Of a stretch of DNA of 64,000 nt, positions 26,240 through 35,543 are shown one piece after another (the stretch's first letter is position 1; every line of letters starts with the position of its first letter). The stretch is taken from assembly GCF_042850945.1 (NCBI RefSeq), contig NZ_AP031496.1:5456001-5520000 (forward strand), given 5' to 3'. This stretch comes from Halioxenophilus aromaticivorans (GTDB lineage: Bacteria > Pseudomonadota > Gammaproteobacteria > Pseudomonadales > Cellvibrionaceae). Position numbers and translations under genes: made by a program. The notes beneath the pieces are model-generated. The model saw only the letters and a list, made by a program, of their open reading frames with translations. It was not told the origin of the DNA and searched no databases.

Positions 26240-28939
26240 ATGAATATAACTCTAAAAAGATCACCGCTGTGGATTGCTCTATCCGCTGTGGGCGCGTTAA
26301 GCAGCCACAGTGCCCTAGTGAATGCCCAAGACCAAGCCGCCGCCATTGAAGAAATTGTGGTGGAAGCCAGTTACCGCGCCAGCCTGGCCAAGGCCATCGA
26401 CGCAGAGCGCGATGCTGCCAACGCTCGCGAAAGTATTATGGCCGAAGACATGGGTAAGATGCCGGATTTAAATCTGGCCGAATCGCTACAGCGTGTACCC
26501 GGCGTGGCCATTTCCCGCGAGGGCGGTGAAGGCCGACAAATTACTATCCGAGGCCTGGGCCCAGAATTTACCCGTACCACATTAAACGGCATGGAAGTAC
26601 CGGCGAGTACCGACGGTTTGGATTCCTCCGGCGGCTTAAATGGCGGCCGCTCCTTCGACTTTAACGTATTTGCCTCTGAGCTGTTTAACCGTATCGACAT
26701 CCACAAAACGCCCACCGCTGCAGTGGAAGAAGGCGGCCTGGCAGGCACCGTGGATTTATACACGGCTAAACCGTTCGACAACCCGGGCTTTAACTCGGCG
26801 CTGTCGATTCAAGGCGGCTATAATAGCCTAACCGAAGAAACCGACCCGCGTATTTCTGTTATGGTGAGTAACACCTTTGCTGACGATACTATTGGGGTTT
26901 TGTTTTCACTGGCCTCCACCGAGCGTACCGTGCGCCAGGAAGGGTTTGGCACCGTGCGCTGGCAGCAAGCTACAGGCTGGGCAGACACCAGCAATACCGT
27001 AGTTAATGGCAGCTTTGCGCCGGGCTACAGCTTGGACAACGCCTGGACACCACGCCTACCGCGTACGGATTATTTTGCCAACGAACAGGACCGCCTAGGC
27101 GCTACGGCATCTTTCCAACTGCGCCCCACAGATCAATTGGAATTGAGCCTAGATCTTGCCCACTCCAACTTTGAAAACAACCGCGAATCGTATAATTTCG
27201 ACGCGCAATTTCGCAGCAACTACGACGATATGACACCGGTTGAGGTATTCCTCAATGACGCGGGTACCGACATCATCGCCGGTCAGTTCAACGACGTTAA
27301 CCTGCGAACGGAAAGCCGCCTAACGCAATCCGAAACCGATTTTTACCAAACGGTTTTCTCGGCCAAATACGATATCAATGACAATATGCGCTTAAGCGGA
27401 TTGTTGGGTGTGGCCAGCTCGGAATTTAGGGTAGAACAATACCGCTTTAATATTATTACCGCCGAGCGCCAAAGCTACGGTTACGATTTCCGCGCAAATA
27501 ATAATATTGCGGAATTGAGCTACGGCTACGATATTCTCGACCCAAGCTTTTATCAGTTTGCCAACCCTACCCTGCGCGCCAACGACGTTGAGCGAGAAAA
27601 CGAGACCGCGAAAATCGATTTGGAAATCTTGGGTGATTCGTCCAGCTTCCGCACCGGTATCATCTACAACAGCCGCATGGTTGATTCTTCTCAATCCAAT
27701 ATTTCTGATCGTACCACGCCAGCGACTTTGACAGGCTTAACCCAAGAAGTACCCGTGGACGACTTTGGCACCAGGTTAAGTGCGCCGTCTGGTTTCCCAC
27801 GCAGCTTTTTGGTGAACAACTTCGGCGCAACCATAGCCGCTTACCAAATCGGTGGCTGGGAAACCGACGAAACCTCGGGTAACACCTGGCGGGTTGAGGA
27901 AGAAACCCTAGGCGCCTACTTTGAGTTTGATACCGAAAGCGAATTATTTGGCCGCACCCTACGCACCAACGCCGGTCTGCGCATTGTAGAAACCAGCTCA
28001 ACCATGCAAGGCGCCGTGGCTTTCAATGATGGTGTTGTGCCCGTAACGGTGGAAAATACCTACGTCGATGTATTGCCGTCTATTAACTTTGCCTGGGAAG
28101 TTACTGAAGACCTGCAAATGCGGTTAAACTTTGCGCGCAACCTGTCTCGCCCTGGCCTAGGTAGCCTAACGCCAACGTCGTCCTATTCGGGTGTTAATGG
28201 TACTTTATCGGGCGGTAACCCCGAGCTTGACCCAATGCGGGCGGAATCCGTGGATATCGCTGCGGAGTGGTATTTTGCGGAGGAATCTCTACTGGGCGCA
28301 ACCCTCTTTTATAAAGACATTGAGAGTTTTATCGCCTCGGATACCGTTGAGCGCATCCTAGACCCAGTGTACGCCAACCTCGTATTAAATGACGTTGAGT
28401 ACGACCCAAACACCTGGCAACCGGTTACCGAGCCCTGGACCCACACCCAACCCATCAACAACGATGGCGCCAAGGTAAAAGGGTTTGAGCTAGCCTACCA
28501 ACAGCCCTTTAGCTTTTTACCCGCGCCGTTTAATCACCTCGGCTTTACCGGTAACTACACCTGGGTGCAGTCGGAATCTGAGTACGGCACTGGCTCCGAT
28601 TTGGTCACCGCCGATTTAATTGGGCTATCGGAAAACTCATTAAACCTGACGCTGTACTATGAGACAGAAACCTACGGCGCACGCCTTTCCATGAACGATC
28701 GAGACGACTACAACACCCGTGTACCCGGCCGTAACGGCAACTCTATTGAGGCGACTTCCGGTTATACCCAGTACGATCTCAGCGCGTTCTACAACATCAA
28801 CGACAACATTACGTTAACTTTGGAGGCGATTAATATATTCGACGAAAAAGAGCGTTTGTACGTCGGTGAAGAGAACCGAGTGCGTGAGTATAACCACACC
28901 GGAGCGCAGTACTTTTTGGGATTACGCGCCGCTTTTTAA
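26240..28939 (+). CDS. TonB-dependent receptor, probably for pectic oligosaccharides
   Basis: An 899-residue outer-membrane TonB-dependent receptor. A signal peptide (about 1-30, ending VNAQ) is followed by a TonB-box-like IEEIVVEASY (about 37). The plug domain has NLAESLQRVPGVAISREGGEGRQITIRGL (about 80-108), and the 22-strand barrel ends in the aromatic GLRAAF. It belongs to the large receptor type used by Cellvibrionales and Caulobacterales for carbohydrate uptake. It lies between a GH28 and a GH105 enzyme on the same strand, so pectin-derived oligogalacturonides are the inferred ligand. It ends in a terminator. Confidence 0.9.
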   Translation: MNITLKRSPLWIALSAVGALSSHSALVNAQDQAAAIEEIVVEASYRASLAKAIDAERDAANARESIMAEDMGKMPDLNLAESLQRVPGVAISREGGEGRQITIRGLGPEFTRTTLNGMEVPASTDGLDSSGGLNGGRSFDFNVFASELFNRIDIHKTPTAAVEEGGLAGTVDLYTAKPFDNPGFNSALSIQGGYNSLTEETDPRISVMVSNTFADDTIGVLFSLASTERTVRQEGFGTVRWQQATGWADTSNTVVNGSFAPGYSLDNAWTPRLPRTDYFANEQDRLGATASFQLRPTDQLELSLDLAHSNFENNRESYNFDAQFRSNYDDMTPVEVFLNDAGTDIIAGQFNDVNLRTESRLTQSETDFYQTVFSAKYDINDNMRLSGLLGVASSEFRVEQYRFNIITAERQSYGYDFRANNNIAELSYGYDILDPSFYQFANPTLRANDVERENETAKIDLEILGDSSSFRTGIIYNSRMVDSSQSNISDRTTPATLTGLTQEVPVDDFGTRLSAPSGFPRSFLVNNFGATIAAYQIGGWETDETSGNTWRVEEETLGAYFEFDTESELFGRTLRTNAGLRIVETSSTMQGAVAFNDGVVPVTVENTYVDVLPSINFAWEVTEDLQMRLNFARNLSRPGLGSLTPTSSYSGVNGTLSGGNPELDPMRAESVDIAAEWYFAEESLLGATLFYKDIESFIASDTVERILDPVYANLVLNDVEYDPNTWQPVTEPWTHTQPINNDGAKVKGFELAYQQPFSFLPAPFNHLGFTGNYTWVQSESEYGTGSDLVTADLIGLSENSLNLTLYYETETYGARLSMNDRDDYNTRVPGRNGNSIEATSGYTQYDLSAFYNINDNITLTLEAINIFDEKERLYVGEENRVREYNHTGAQYFLGLRAAF

Positions 28940-28970
28940 GCCCATAATCCCAACCTAACAACTCTCCCTA

Positions 28971-29007
28971 GGCGCTGCCAAAGTGATTTGGGCAGTGCCA
29001 TTTTTTT
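28971..29007 (+). terminator. rho-independent terminator after the TonB receptor
   Basis: Stem GGCGCTGCC / GGCAGTGCC (one G-T wobble) with an 11-base loop, followed by A and seven T bases. It lies 32 bases after the receptor stop and separates it from the GH105 gene. Confidence 0.85.
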
Positions 29008-29040
29008 ATTCAAGTAGCACTCACTGTAGAGCATTTAAAC

Positions 29041-30246
29041 ATGAACCATCGCATAAAAACCGTTATCTGTGGTGCCTGCATGCTGTTAATGGCTTGCTCA
29101 GCTACCAACTCTGCAACCGATCAATTACAGTGGGCAGAGCGGGTTGCACAAACCACCATGGACAGAAGCCCTCAAGCCTGGGCCATGCGGCCACAAAAAG
29201 GGCTTACCGAACCGCAGTGGTCTTACACCTATGGTTTGGTTTTGCTAGGCTTTCAGCGCTTATACGAGCAAACCGGCAAGCAAGCCTATTTAGACTACGC
29301 CAAAACCTATGTCGATCAGCTGATTGATGAGCAAGGCAACATCAAAGATTACGTAGTCTACGAATTTAATATCGACGATATCAACGCCGGCAAACTGCTG
29401 TTTTCCCTGTACGATCAGTTTAAAGACCCGCGGTATCTAACAGCCATGCAAAGCCTGCGACAGCAATTACGGTGGCAGCCCAAAACTCGCAGCGGAGGCT
29501 ACTGGCACAAACGTATTTACCCCTATCAAATGTGGCTGGATGGCCTATACATGGGCTCTGCTTACTACGCCCAATACGCCGCCGCCTTTAACGAAGGTGA
29601 TGAGTCCTTCGACGAAATCGCCCACCAATTTATACTGATCGGCGAAAAAACCCGCGATTCAAAAACTGGCTTGCTGTACCACGGCTGGGATGAAAGTAAG
29701 CTGCAAAAATGGGCCAATCCAAAAACCGGGCTCTCACCGCACTTTTGGTCTCGCGCCATGGGTTGGTACCTGATGGCGTTGGTCGATAGCTTAGAATATA
29801 TGCCCGCCAAGCACAGTAAAAGAGATCAGCTGGTCACCTTGTTAAACGATCTCAGTAATGCCGTGGAAACCTACCAGCAGCCATCCGGCCTGTGGTATCA
29901 AGTTACCGACCAAGGCCCGCGCGAAGGCAATTATCTGGAGGCTTCGGGCAGCGCCATGTTTGCCTACGCCTTTGCCAAGGGCGCACGGCTAGGCCTATTA
30001 CCAAAAGCAAAAGGCCAAGTAGCGCAAAAAGCATTTGATGGGCTGGTATCGGAATTAATCGAGATAGACGAATCCACTGACCGCGTGCACTTAAACAACA
30101 TTTGCGGCAGCGCGGGGCTGGGAGGCAACCCCTATCGATCTGGCAGCTTTGAGTATTATGTCGAAGAGCCCATCGTAGTGGACGATGCCCACGGCATTGG
30201 GCCGTTCATCTTGGCGGCGCTGGAGCTTGCAAAGCTGGAGGAATAG
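29041..30246 (+). CDS. GH105 unsaturated (rhamno)galacturonyl hydrolase lipoprotein
   Basis: A 401-residue family 105 glycoside hydrolase (YteR/YesR type). It removes the 4,5-unsaturated uronate left by pectate or rhamnogalacturonan lyases. A lipoprotein signal ends at LMAC (about residue 19). The (alpha/alpha)6 barrel shows YPYQMWLDGLYMGSAYYAQYA with the catalytic Asp (about 163), LYHGWDESK (about 220) and SPHFWSRAMGWYLMALVD (about 235). It acts downstream of lyases not found in this window and extends the pectin locus past the TonB receptor. Confidence 0.88.
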   Translation: MNHRIKTVICGACMLLMACSATNSATDQLQWAERVAQTTMDRSPQAWAMRPQKGLTEPQWSYTYGLVLLGFQRLYEQTGKQAYLDYAKTYVDQLIDEQGNIKDYVVYEFNIDDINAGKLLFSLYDQFKDPRYLTAMQSLRQQLRWQPKTRSGGYWHKRIYPYQMWLDGLYMGSAYYAQYAAAFNEGDESFDEIAHQFILIGEKTRDSKTGLLYHGWDESKLQKWANPKTGLSPHFWSRAMGWYLMALVDSLEYMPAKHSKRDQLVTLLNDLSNAVETYQQPSGLWYQVTDQGPREGNYLEASGSAMFAYAFAKGARLGLLPKAKGQVAQKAFDGLVSELIEIDESTDRVHLNNICGSAGLGGNPYRSGSFEYYVEEPIVVDDAHGIGPFILAALELAKLEE

Positions 30247-30341
30247 AAGCGCTGGATTAATAGAAGCGAAGGAGAAATACCAACGCCGGGCGCACAGTTC
30301 TTTGGCGAATCAAGCAACCCGCAGCAACGATTTAACAGCCC

Positions 30342-31091
30342 CTAAATCTCTACAGAATAAAGCTGGCCATGGATGGCCGGCCCGGTGGGTACTCCAGTAG
30401 GAGAGCCGCCCATAGGCTCAACACTAATACCAAATAAAGCCGATTGAATTAATTCCGGAGTGAATTGATCCAATGCTTTTACCATGGGCTTCTCAATGGA
30501 CGATAACAAGCCGAGAGACCTGGGAGACGGCCCTAATTCATCTGCTTTGATCCAAAGTTGATAAGTTTCTCCAGTTAATCCCTCTGCCGTAACCGACTGA
30601 ACTTTCAGTGTTCGCGTTTTCAAATCCACGCTCATCAAAAAAGCTGGCTGTGCGTCGTCTTTTTGAAACACGGCTACAAACGGTGGTGGCGCTGTTGGCT
30701 CCACAACCACGCTATTGAAAACGACGGCCGCAAGTAGTGTTGCCGCCATTGCGTAGCCAGTAAAACTTGCTCTTTGCCAACGCTTCAGCTTGCGCTGCAA
30801 TAGCACCACCTCTGAATGCGCGTCCACTACGGCCTGCTCTGCCGCCAATTTTGACTCTTGTGGCTCTAGCTGCGCTGCCATGGCCAGCTCTTTTTGCAAC
30901 TGTTGCAAGATGTATTGTGGCGGAGTTTCAGATTCGAAATTCGCCAACATTGGCGCCAGTTTTAATTCCCAAGTTGTAATAAACGCGTCTAATTCAGAAT
31001 CGAGCAATCGCTCTTGCTCAATGGCAGCCCGCTCACTCTGGCTTTGAGTTCCCAGTGCGTATTCGGCTGCTTTAAGCTCTTTCTCATTCAT
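30342..31091 (-). CDS. anti-sigma factor, RskA-like
   Basis: A 249-residue membrane anti-sigma factor. The N-terminal cytoplasmic part (about 1-105) would hold the cognate sigma factor. One transmembrane helix (about 112-130, ATLLAAVVFNSVVV) follows, and a C-terminal periplasmic RskA-type domain contains TYQLWIKADELGPSPRSLGLL and the terminal GPAIHGQLYSVE. Its start overlaps the sigma gene's stop by four bases, the classic sigma/anti-sigma coupling. The signal it senses is unknown. A zinc-binding H-x3-C-x2-C motif is not visible. Confidence 0.85.
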   Translation of the reverse strand: MNEKELKAAEYALGTQSQSERAAIEQERLLDSELDAFITTWELKLAPMLANFESETPPQYILQQLQKELAMAAQLEPQESKLAAEQAVVDAHSEVVLLQRKLKRWQRASFTGYAMAATLLAAVVFNSVVVEPTAPPPFVAVFQKDDAQPAFLMSVDLKTRTLKVQSVTAEGLTGETYQLWIKADELGPSPRSLGLLSSIEKPMVKALDQFTPELIQSALFGISVEPMGGSPTGVPTGPAIHGQLYSVEI

Positions 31092-31717
31092 GATTTAGAT
31101 CCTTCGGCGTTTCCCAGGCAAGATTTCAAATGTTTTAAGCTTCTATGGAGCCAAGTTTTGATGGTACCAAGTGGTTGGCTGTAGCGAGCGGCTAGTTCTT
31201 GCCTGCTAGCACCGTGGAGATAAGCGTGACGCACCATTTCCGCTTGCGGCTCTCCGACTTCCGTTAAACAAAATTCTAGCCGTTCCAAATCTCTGCGTAT
31301 CTCAAAACTTTCGCTGGGCGTGGGTGCATTGTCAGCTGCCCGGTTTATAGACTCCTCGTCCTCCTCCTGTGGCGCTTGCCGCTTACGCAAATGGTCAATG
31401 GCGTGGTTGCGAGCTATTACGCACAACCACGTAATTACCGACGACTTCTCGCGTTGGAAGAGGCCGGCCTTGCGCCAAACTTTGATGTATACCTCTTGCA
31501 AAATCTCTTCTGCAGTTTCTCTTTGCCGTATTATCTGCAACAGTATTCCGAACACTTTTGCGCTGGTTAATTGGTAGAACTGCGTAAACGCTGAACGATC
31601 TCCAACTTGTACCAATTGCATTAATTCAACTAAGCGATTTGCTGCTGCCTCGTCGTTTTTCGCCTCTACGCTATTATTAATATTATCACCGCCAAATTCC
31701 GTATTGTTTTGCACCAT
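31088..31717 (-). CDS. ECF-type RNA polymerase sigma factor
   Basis: A 209-residue extracytoplasmic-function sigma factor of the SigK type. Region 2 includes ILQEVYIKVWRKAG and ITWLCVIARNHAIDHLRKR. Region 4 includes LAARYSQPLGTIKTWLHRSLKHLK, the helix-turn-helix for the -35 element. I use the ATG at 31717; a TTG at 31747 would add ten residues, but its AAGG is too close to serve. It is followed immediately by its RskA-like anti-sigma factor and preceded by the beta-propeller lipoprotein on the same strand, which may be its main target. Confidence 0.87.
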   Translation of the reverse strand: MVQNNTEFGGDNINNSVEAKNDEAAANRLVELMQLVQVGDRSAFTQFYQLTSAKVFGILLQIIRQRETAEEILQEVYIKVWRKAGLFQREKSSVITWLCVIARNHAIDHLRKRQAPQEEDEESINRAADNAPTPSESFEIRRDLERLEFCLTEVGEPQAEMVRHAYLHGASRQELAARYSQPLGTIKTWLHRSLKHLKSCLGNAEGSKS

Positions 31718-31806
31718 GTATTCAAACCAAATTGTATCCTGGTGCAAACCTTAACCTAGACAGCACCCTATGAGTAGCCCAGATTAAGGTTTCACTTAAC
31801 GAACGG

Positions 31807-33930
31807 TTAGTTTATTTGCGAAGACTTCAGAGCAACACTTTCGGCAGAGGGTAATTCCACACTTGCTGAAGGGCTAATATCACCGCCGGGCGAAGCAAAC
31901 ACATCATCAAACCTTAATATTAGGCTGTTGGATTTTTCCGCCACATAAACTGCTGTGCCATCGAACATTAAATCCACAGGATTGCCGAGCATGGTCGCAT
32001 CACCAGAGATACTGACGCTCACATCCAGAGGCCCATCGGCCATGGCCGCACCGGGTAAGACGTACAGTTTTCCGTCGTTAGCGATGGCGGCGTCACCGAC
32101 ATCGGATACCACCAACGAATCGCTGCTCGGATCGTAATCAATGCCGTGCAAATTGGTCGGCGCCTGCATAGCCTCGCCATTTATCGTGGGGGTGATGGTG
32201 CGGTCTTGCATGGCAACATCCATTGTTCCGTCATTCATTGATGAAACCACATTTTCGTAAATTGCAACGGTGCCATCGGTCAATGCTACGAAAGCGGTGT
32301 CCGTTGAAGCATCGTAATCGACATCCCATGGGCTAACGTCACCGCTGTTGCCTAGCGTCATTAGCGGGCTTGAGTTACCACCAGCACAGGCGGAAAAGAT
32401 TTTGATTCCCGGTTCAACTGAATCATTTTCAGCCACAAAAATCAGTCCGTTCATGCTGTCTATGTCCAAACCTTTTGGGCTCACCAACGTTGTAGCGGCA
32501 CCGGTAATCATACGGTCGCGGGCCATATCGGTACTGCCGTCGGCACGCACACCGGCACCACGACCAGCGACAAACACGCCTGCGCCCATGTCGCTATCAT
32601 AGGTAGCGTAGAGATCGCCCGCGTTATCCAAACTGACACTTTCGATACTCATGCCCGTGGCAAAGGTTGAGCTAGCCGCAGATAACGAGGTATCGAAGCC
32701 CAAAATTTGGCCGTAGGTGGCGCTACCTTCAGCTGGGTTACTGCTTGCAATTATGGAAGCCACCATACCAGCGTCGGTGGTTTCAGAGGCATCGATCAGG
32801 TTAAACGTATCGGGTACCTGAACTAAAGATTCTGGCTTAACGCTGCTAGTGATAAGATCTGGCTCCACATCGCCGCTGTCACCCGAAAAGATATCGGCGT
32901 AGACCAAAATGGCATCGTTACTTTTCTCAGCAACACGCAGCTCAGAACCGTTTAAGACGATATCTACCGGATTACCCAACATGGTAGTAGGCCCGCTGAT
33001 GTGCCGCGCCACCGAAGTGTTGCCATCGGCGGAGGCTGCGCTTTCAATCACAAAAATTGCGCCATCGGTGGCGACATCTGCATCGCCCACATCACTAACG
33101 ACTAAACGATCGCCCGTGGCATCGTAAGCGATACCGTGGCTATTGATGGACAAAATATTACCGTCACCATCAACCGGGGTAATGATACGATTGGGAGTAC
33201 TGACAAACCCATTGGCGACGTAATCGTCATAGACAGCGACGGTGCCATCGGTTAAAGCCACAAATAATCGGTCATCGGCATCGACGTAGGTCAAATCCCA
33301 AGGCTTAACCGACAACGCCGAAACAGCCACCGGCGTGGCATCTCCGCCAGCGGCAGAACCAAACACCGTAATTTGTGTTGCATTAAAATTAGCGACCAAC
33401 ACTAGACCATGGCTGTCAGCGTAGGCGATACCTTTGGGGTTTAACAAACCCGTGTTTGACCCACTTAACTCACGATCTCGATTTACGTCAAAGTCGGCCT
33501 CATCGCCCCGCAATGTAATCGCACAGGCAAATCTCAGTGCGCTGTCGGTGATGTCTGCTGCTTGAATAAGATTTCCATTAGAGTCCAACTCAAGCCCTTC
33601 ATTGGCACCTGAGTTAAACTGCTTTTGCAAGTCGTCGTATTCGGTTATCGTTTCAACAGTACCCGCGTTTTCTGAGCCGTTATTTGCCTTTAAATAAGTA
33701 GCTTCGGTAAGTACAAGTTCTTCACCGCCATTGCCTTCCCCGCCACCATTTCCGTTATTGCCGTTGCCATTGCTGTCACTACCACAGGCCATCAAGCCAC
33801 TGGCCAGCGCAACCGCCGCCGTAAGCTGGGACAAGCGTATAAGTTTCGTTTTGGAGTGGCCCTTCAATAACGATGAAGCAGCAACTGCTGATATCTCTTC
33901 CTTTCCTGGCCCTATTAATTTGTTGTTCAC
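31807..33930 (-). CDS. large beta-propeller-type lipoprotein with internal duplication
   Basis: A 707-residue secreted protein. A lipobox Cys (SGLMAC) sits at residue 49 behind an unusually long charged N-terminus, so the true start may be a TTG around codon 22. A Gly/Asn/Asp linker follows. Two homologous halves, starting near residues 160 and 480, each contain PKGI/L, PWDL/V-x-Y, ALTDGTVAV/IY, RxITP, HGIxYD, SDxLVVSDVGDA and TMLGNPVD with VAEKSN. This is NHL or lactonase-like propeller repeat structure. The function is unknown. The ECF sigma/anti-sigma pair lies 89 bases downstream, suggesting one regulon. Confidence 0.75.
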   Translation of the reverse strand: MNNKLIGPGKEEISAVAASSLLKGHSKTKLIRLSQLTAAVALASGLMACGSDSNGNGNNGNGGGEGNGGEELVLTEATYLKANNGSENAGTVETITEYDDLQKQFNSGANEGLELDSNGNLIQAADITDSALRFACAITLRGDEADFDVNRDRELSGSNTGLLNPKGIAYADSHGLVLVANFNATQITVFGSAAGGDATPVAVSALSVKPWDLTYVDADDRLFVALTDGTVAVYDDYVANGFVSTPNRIITPVDGDGNILSINSHGIAYDATGDRLVVSDVGDADVATDGAIFVIESAASADGNTSVARHISGPTTMLGNPVDIVLNGSELRVAEKSNDAILVYADIFSGDSGDVEPDLITSSVKPESLVQVPDTFNLIDASETTDAGMVASIIASSNPAEGSATYGQILGFDTSLSAASSTFATGMSIESVSLDNAGDLYATYDSDMGAGVFVAGRGAGVRADGSTDMARDRMITGAATTLVSPKGLDIDSMNGLIFVAENDSVEPGIKIFSACAGGNSSPLMTLGNSGDVSPWDVDYDASTDTAFVALTDGTVAIYENVVSSMNDGTMDVAMQDRTITPTINGEAMQAPTNLHGIDYDPSSDSLVVSDVGDAAIANDGKLYVLPGAAMADGPLDVSVSISGDATMLGNPVDLMFDGTAVYVAEKSNSLILRFDDVFASPGGDISPSASVELPSAESVALKSSQIN

Positions 33931-34451
33931 AATGCGTTCCTCTTAATAAATTTTGCAAGCTGGATGTGCCGTAATACCAAACACCTAAATTGGCTTGCTC
34001 GTAGGTAGCTACGAGAGGATTCACTTTGGGTTTCAAAAAAAAAAAATAATTTTTTTGTAAGTTTTACAACACTTTTAACAGATGGATGGCGCCATAAAAG
34101 TTAGGGATATTCGAGATAAGGCTGAGTTGACAGAAAATAACATAATGCTTGTATTACCGACCTAAGAATTCTGGTATGCCAGAAATACTATGTGATTACT
34201 GTTTACCAAATGGATATTGGGGCAAGTTGGATCTCTCCAAACCTAGAGAAGTGTTGGCCCGAGAAAGCTGATAAATATCAAGCTAGTAGAGCTTTTAACC
34301 AGGAAAGGCGACGCTAGAGATCGCCGACAAATAAGCCGGCGGTTTCGAATTTTTTACTTTACAGAGAATTAGAATCGTATGCGGAGCAAGAGTATCAATT
34401 TAATGCTCTATACTGATTAAACGAAATCTCGATTTATGATTTATAGACCGA
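33931..34451. other. 521-base intergenic region upstream of the beta-propeller gene
   Basis: No gene was seen. It contains an A-run and T-run pair at about 34036-34056 (a possible bidirectional terminator or bent DNA) and a perfect 6-bp-arm palindrome TTCTGG-TATG-CCAGAA at 34169-34184. It is A+T-rich, and the promoter of the propeller-sigma-anti-sigma unit should lie here. Confidence 0.4.
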
Positions 34452-34922
34452 TTAAAGCCCTAAATCACTGAGACTGGGATAATCCGCTGGGCGCACGCCG
34501 GCGTCCCATTTAAATTTTCGCTCGCTTTCTTTTATGGCCACATCGTTGATACTGGCGTGGCGTTGTGCCATTAACCCCAGCTCATCGAACTGCCAGTTTT
34601 CGTTGCCATAGGACCGAAACCAATCTCCGCTGGCATTGTGCCATTCGTAGGCAAAGCGTACGGCTATCCGGTTTTCTCTGTAGGCCCAGATCTCTTTGAT
34701 CAGCCGATAATCCAGCTCTTTGCTCCATTTACGCTGCAAAAAGGCAACAATCTCTTCTCTGCCGCTAATAAACTCGGAGCGGTTACGCCACTGAGAATCG
34801 GGGCTATAGGCTAGGGCTATTTGTTCTGGTTTTTGAAGATTCCAAGCATCTTCGGCTTTGCGCACTTTGATGCAGGCGGATTCGTAGTCAAAGGGTGGCA
34901 AGGGTGGTCTTGGTTCGCTCAC
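34452..34922 (-). CDS. DUF1348 / nuclear transport factor 2-like protein
   Basis: A 156-residue protein of the DUF1348 (SnoaL/NTF2-like fold) family. Visible signatures are the N-terminal PPLPPFDYESACIKVRKAEDAWN, the segment SQWRNRSEFISGREEIVAFLQRKW (about 46-70) and the C-terminal FKWDAGVRPADYPSLSDLGL. Such proteins form small cone-shaped pockets, and no reaction is known for this family. It lies downstream of cynS on the same strand, separated by a hairpin. Confidence 0.85.
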   Translation of the reverse strand: MSEPRPPLPPFDYESACIKVRKAEDAWNLQKPEQIALAYSPDSQWRNRSEFISGREEIVAFLQRKWSKELDYRLIKEIWAYRENRIAVRFAYEWHNASGDWFRSYGNENWQFDELGLMAQRHASINDVAIKESERKFKWDAGVRPADYPSLSDLGL

Positions 34923-34983
34923 AATGGTCGGTCTCGGGTTGATCTATTCTTAAATTTTTTGAAGTGGCAAAGGGAATTTTTGA

Positions 34984-35022
34984 AGTGGCACAGGCCTACC
35001 TAACTCGCAAACCTGTGCCACT
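34984..35022. terminator. 11-bp inverted repeat downstream of cynS, with a nearby direct repeat
   Basis: AGTGGCACAGG and its exact complement CCTGTGCCACT enclose 17 bases just downstream of the cynS stop. The left arm is also part of a direct repeat: TTTTTGAAGTGGCA occurs at about 34957-34970 and again at 34977-34990. It may end cynS transcription, but no U-run is present on the minus strand. Confidence 0.55.
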
Positions 35023-35030
35023 ATAAATGA

Positions 35031-35471
35031 TTACCAGGATTTATACGGTAGGAATTTGCCGTTGAGTGTTAACAAAACTCGATCTCCCTTGGGATCTTCG
35101 ATTTTGTCCACCTCCATGGAAAAATCGATGGCACTCATGATGCCATCGCCGAATTTTTCTTGGATAACCTGCTTTAATGTGTCACCGTAGACACCAACCA
35201 CTTCGTAAAGGCGGTAGATTAACGGGTCGGTGGGAACCGCTTGGTCCCAAACCTTGGTAGGATACACTTCTAACGCAGTTGCGACTTCCGGGCCTACTTC
35301 TAAGTATTCGGCAATCGCTTTGGCTTTTTCTGCCGGGGCACTGTTCATTCCCAAGCAAGCCGATGCCACCCACACCGGAGACATATTCAAATCGCTGCCA
35401 ATGGTTTCCCAACTTAAGCCCTTAGCCAATTTTGCAGCCATTAGTGCGTCGGTCATTGCTAACTTGTCCAT
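35031..35471 (-). CDS. cynS: cyanate hydratase (cyanase)
   Basis: A 146-residue cyanase, which turns cyanate and bicarbonate into ammonia and CO2 and so feeds nitrogen assimilation. The N-terminal helix-turn-helix-like domain (LSWETIGSDLNMSPVWVASACLG) precedes the catalytic domain. The active-site Arg and Glu lie in DPLIYRLYEVVGVYG and the Ser in DGIMSAIDF; the C-terminus is LNGKFLPYKSW. An AAAGGA ribosome-binding site precedes the ATG. It is the third gene after nirA and the diflavin reductase on the minus strand, 72 bases behind the latter, and probably in the same operon. Confidence 0.95.
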   Translation of the reverse strand: MDKLAMTDALMAAKLAKGLSWETIGSDLNMSPVWVASACLGMNSAPAEKAKAIAEYLEVGPEVATALEVYPTKVWDQAVPTDPLIYRLYEVVGVYGDTLKQVIQEKFGDGIMSAIDFSMEVDKIEDPKGDRVLLTLNGKFLPYKSW

Positions 35472-35543
35472 CTCATTATCCTTTATTGAGTGAAGTGTGT
35501 TCCCTGGGAATCACCCAGAGAGTTTGATTACCAGAAAGCTTGA

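Noticed and set aside
27660..28001. Long minus-strand frames inside the TonB receptor and other large genes
   Set aside because: They are shadows of strongly coding sequence on the plus strand, with no start signals or family features.
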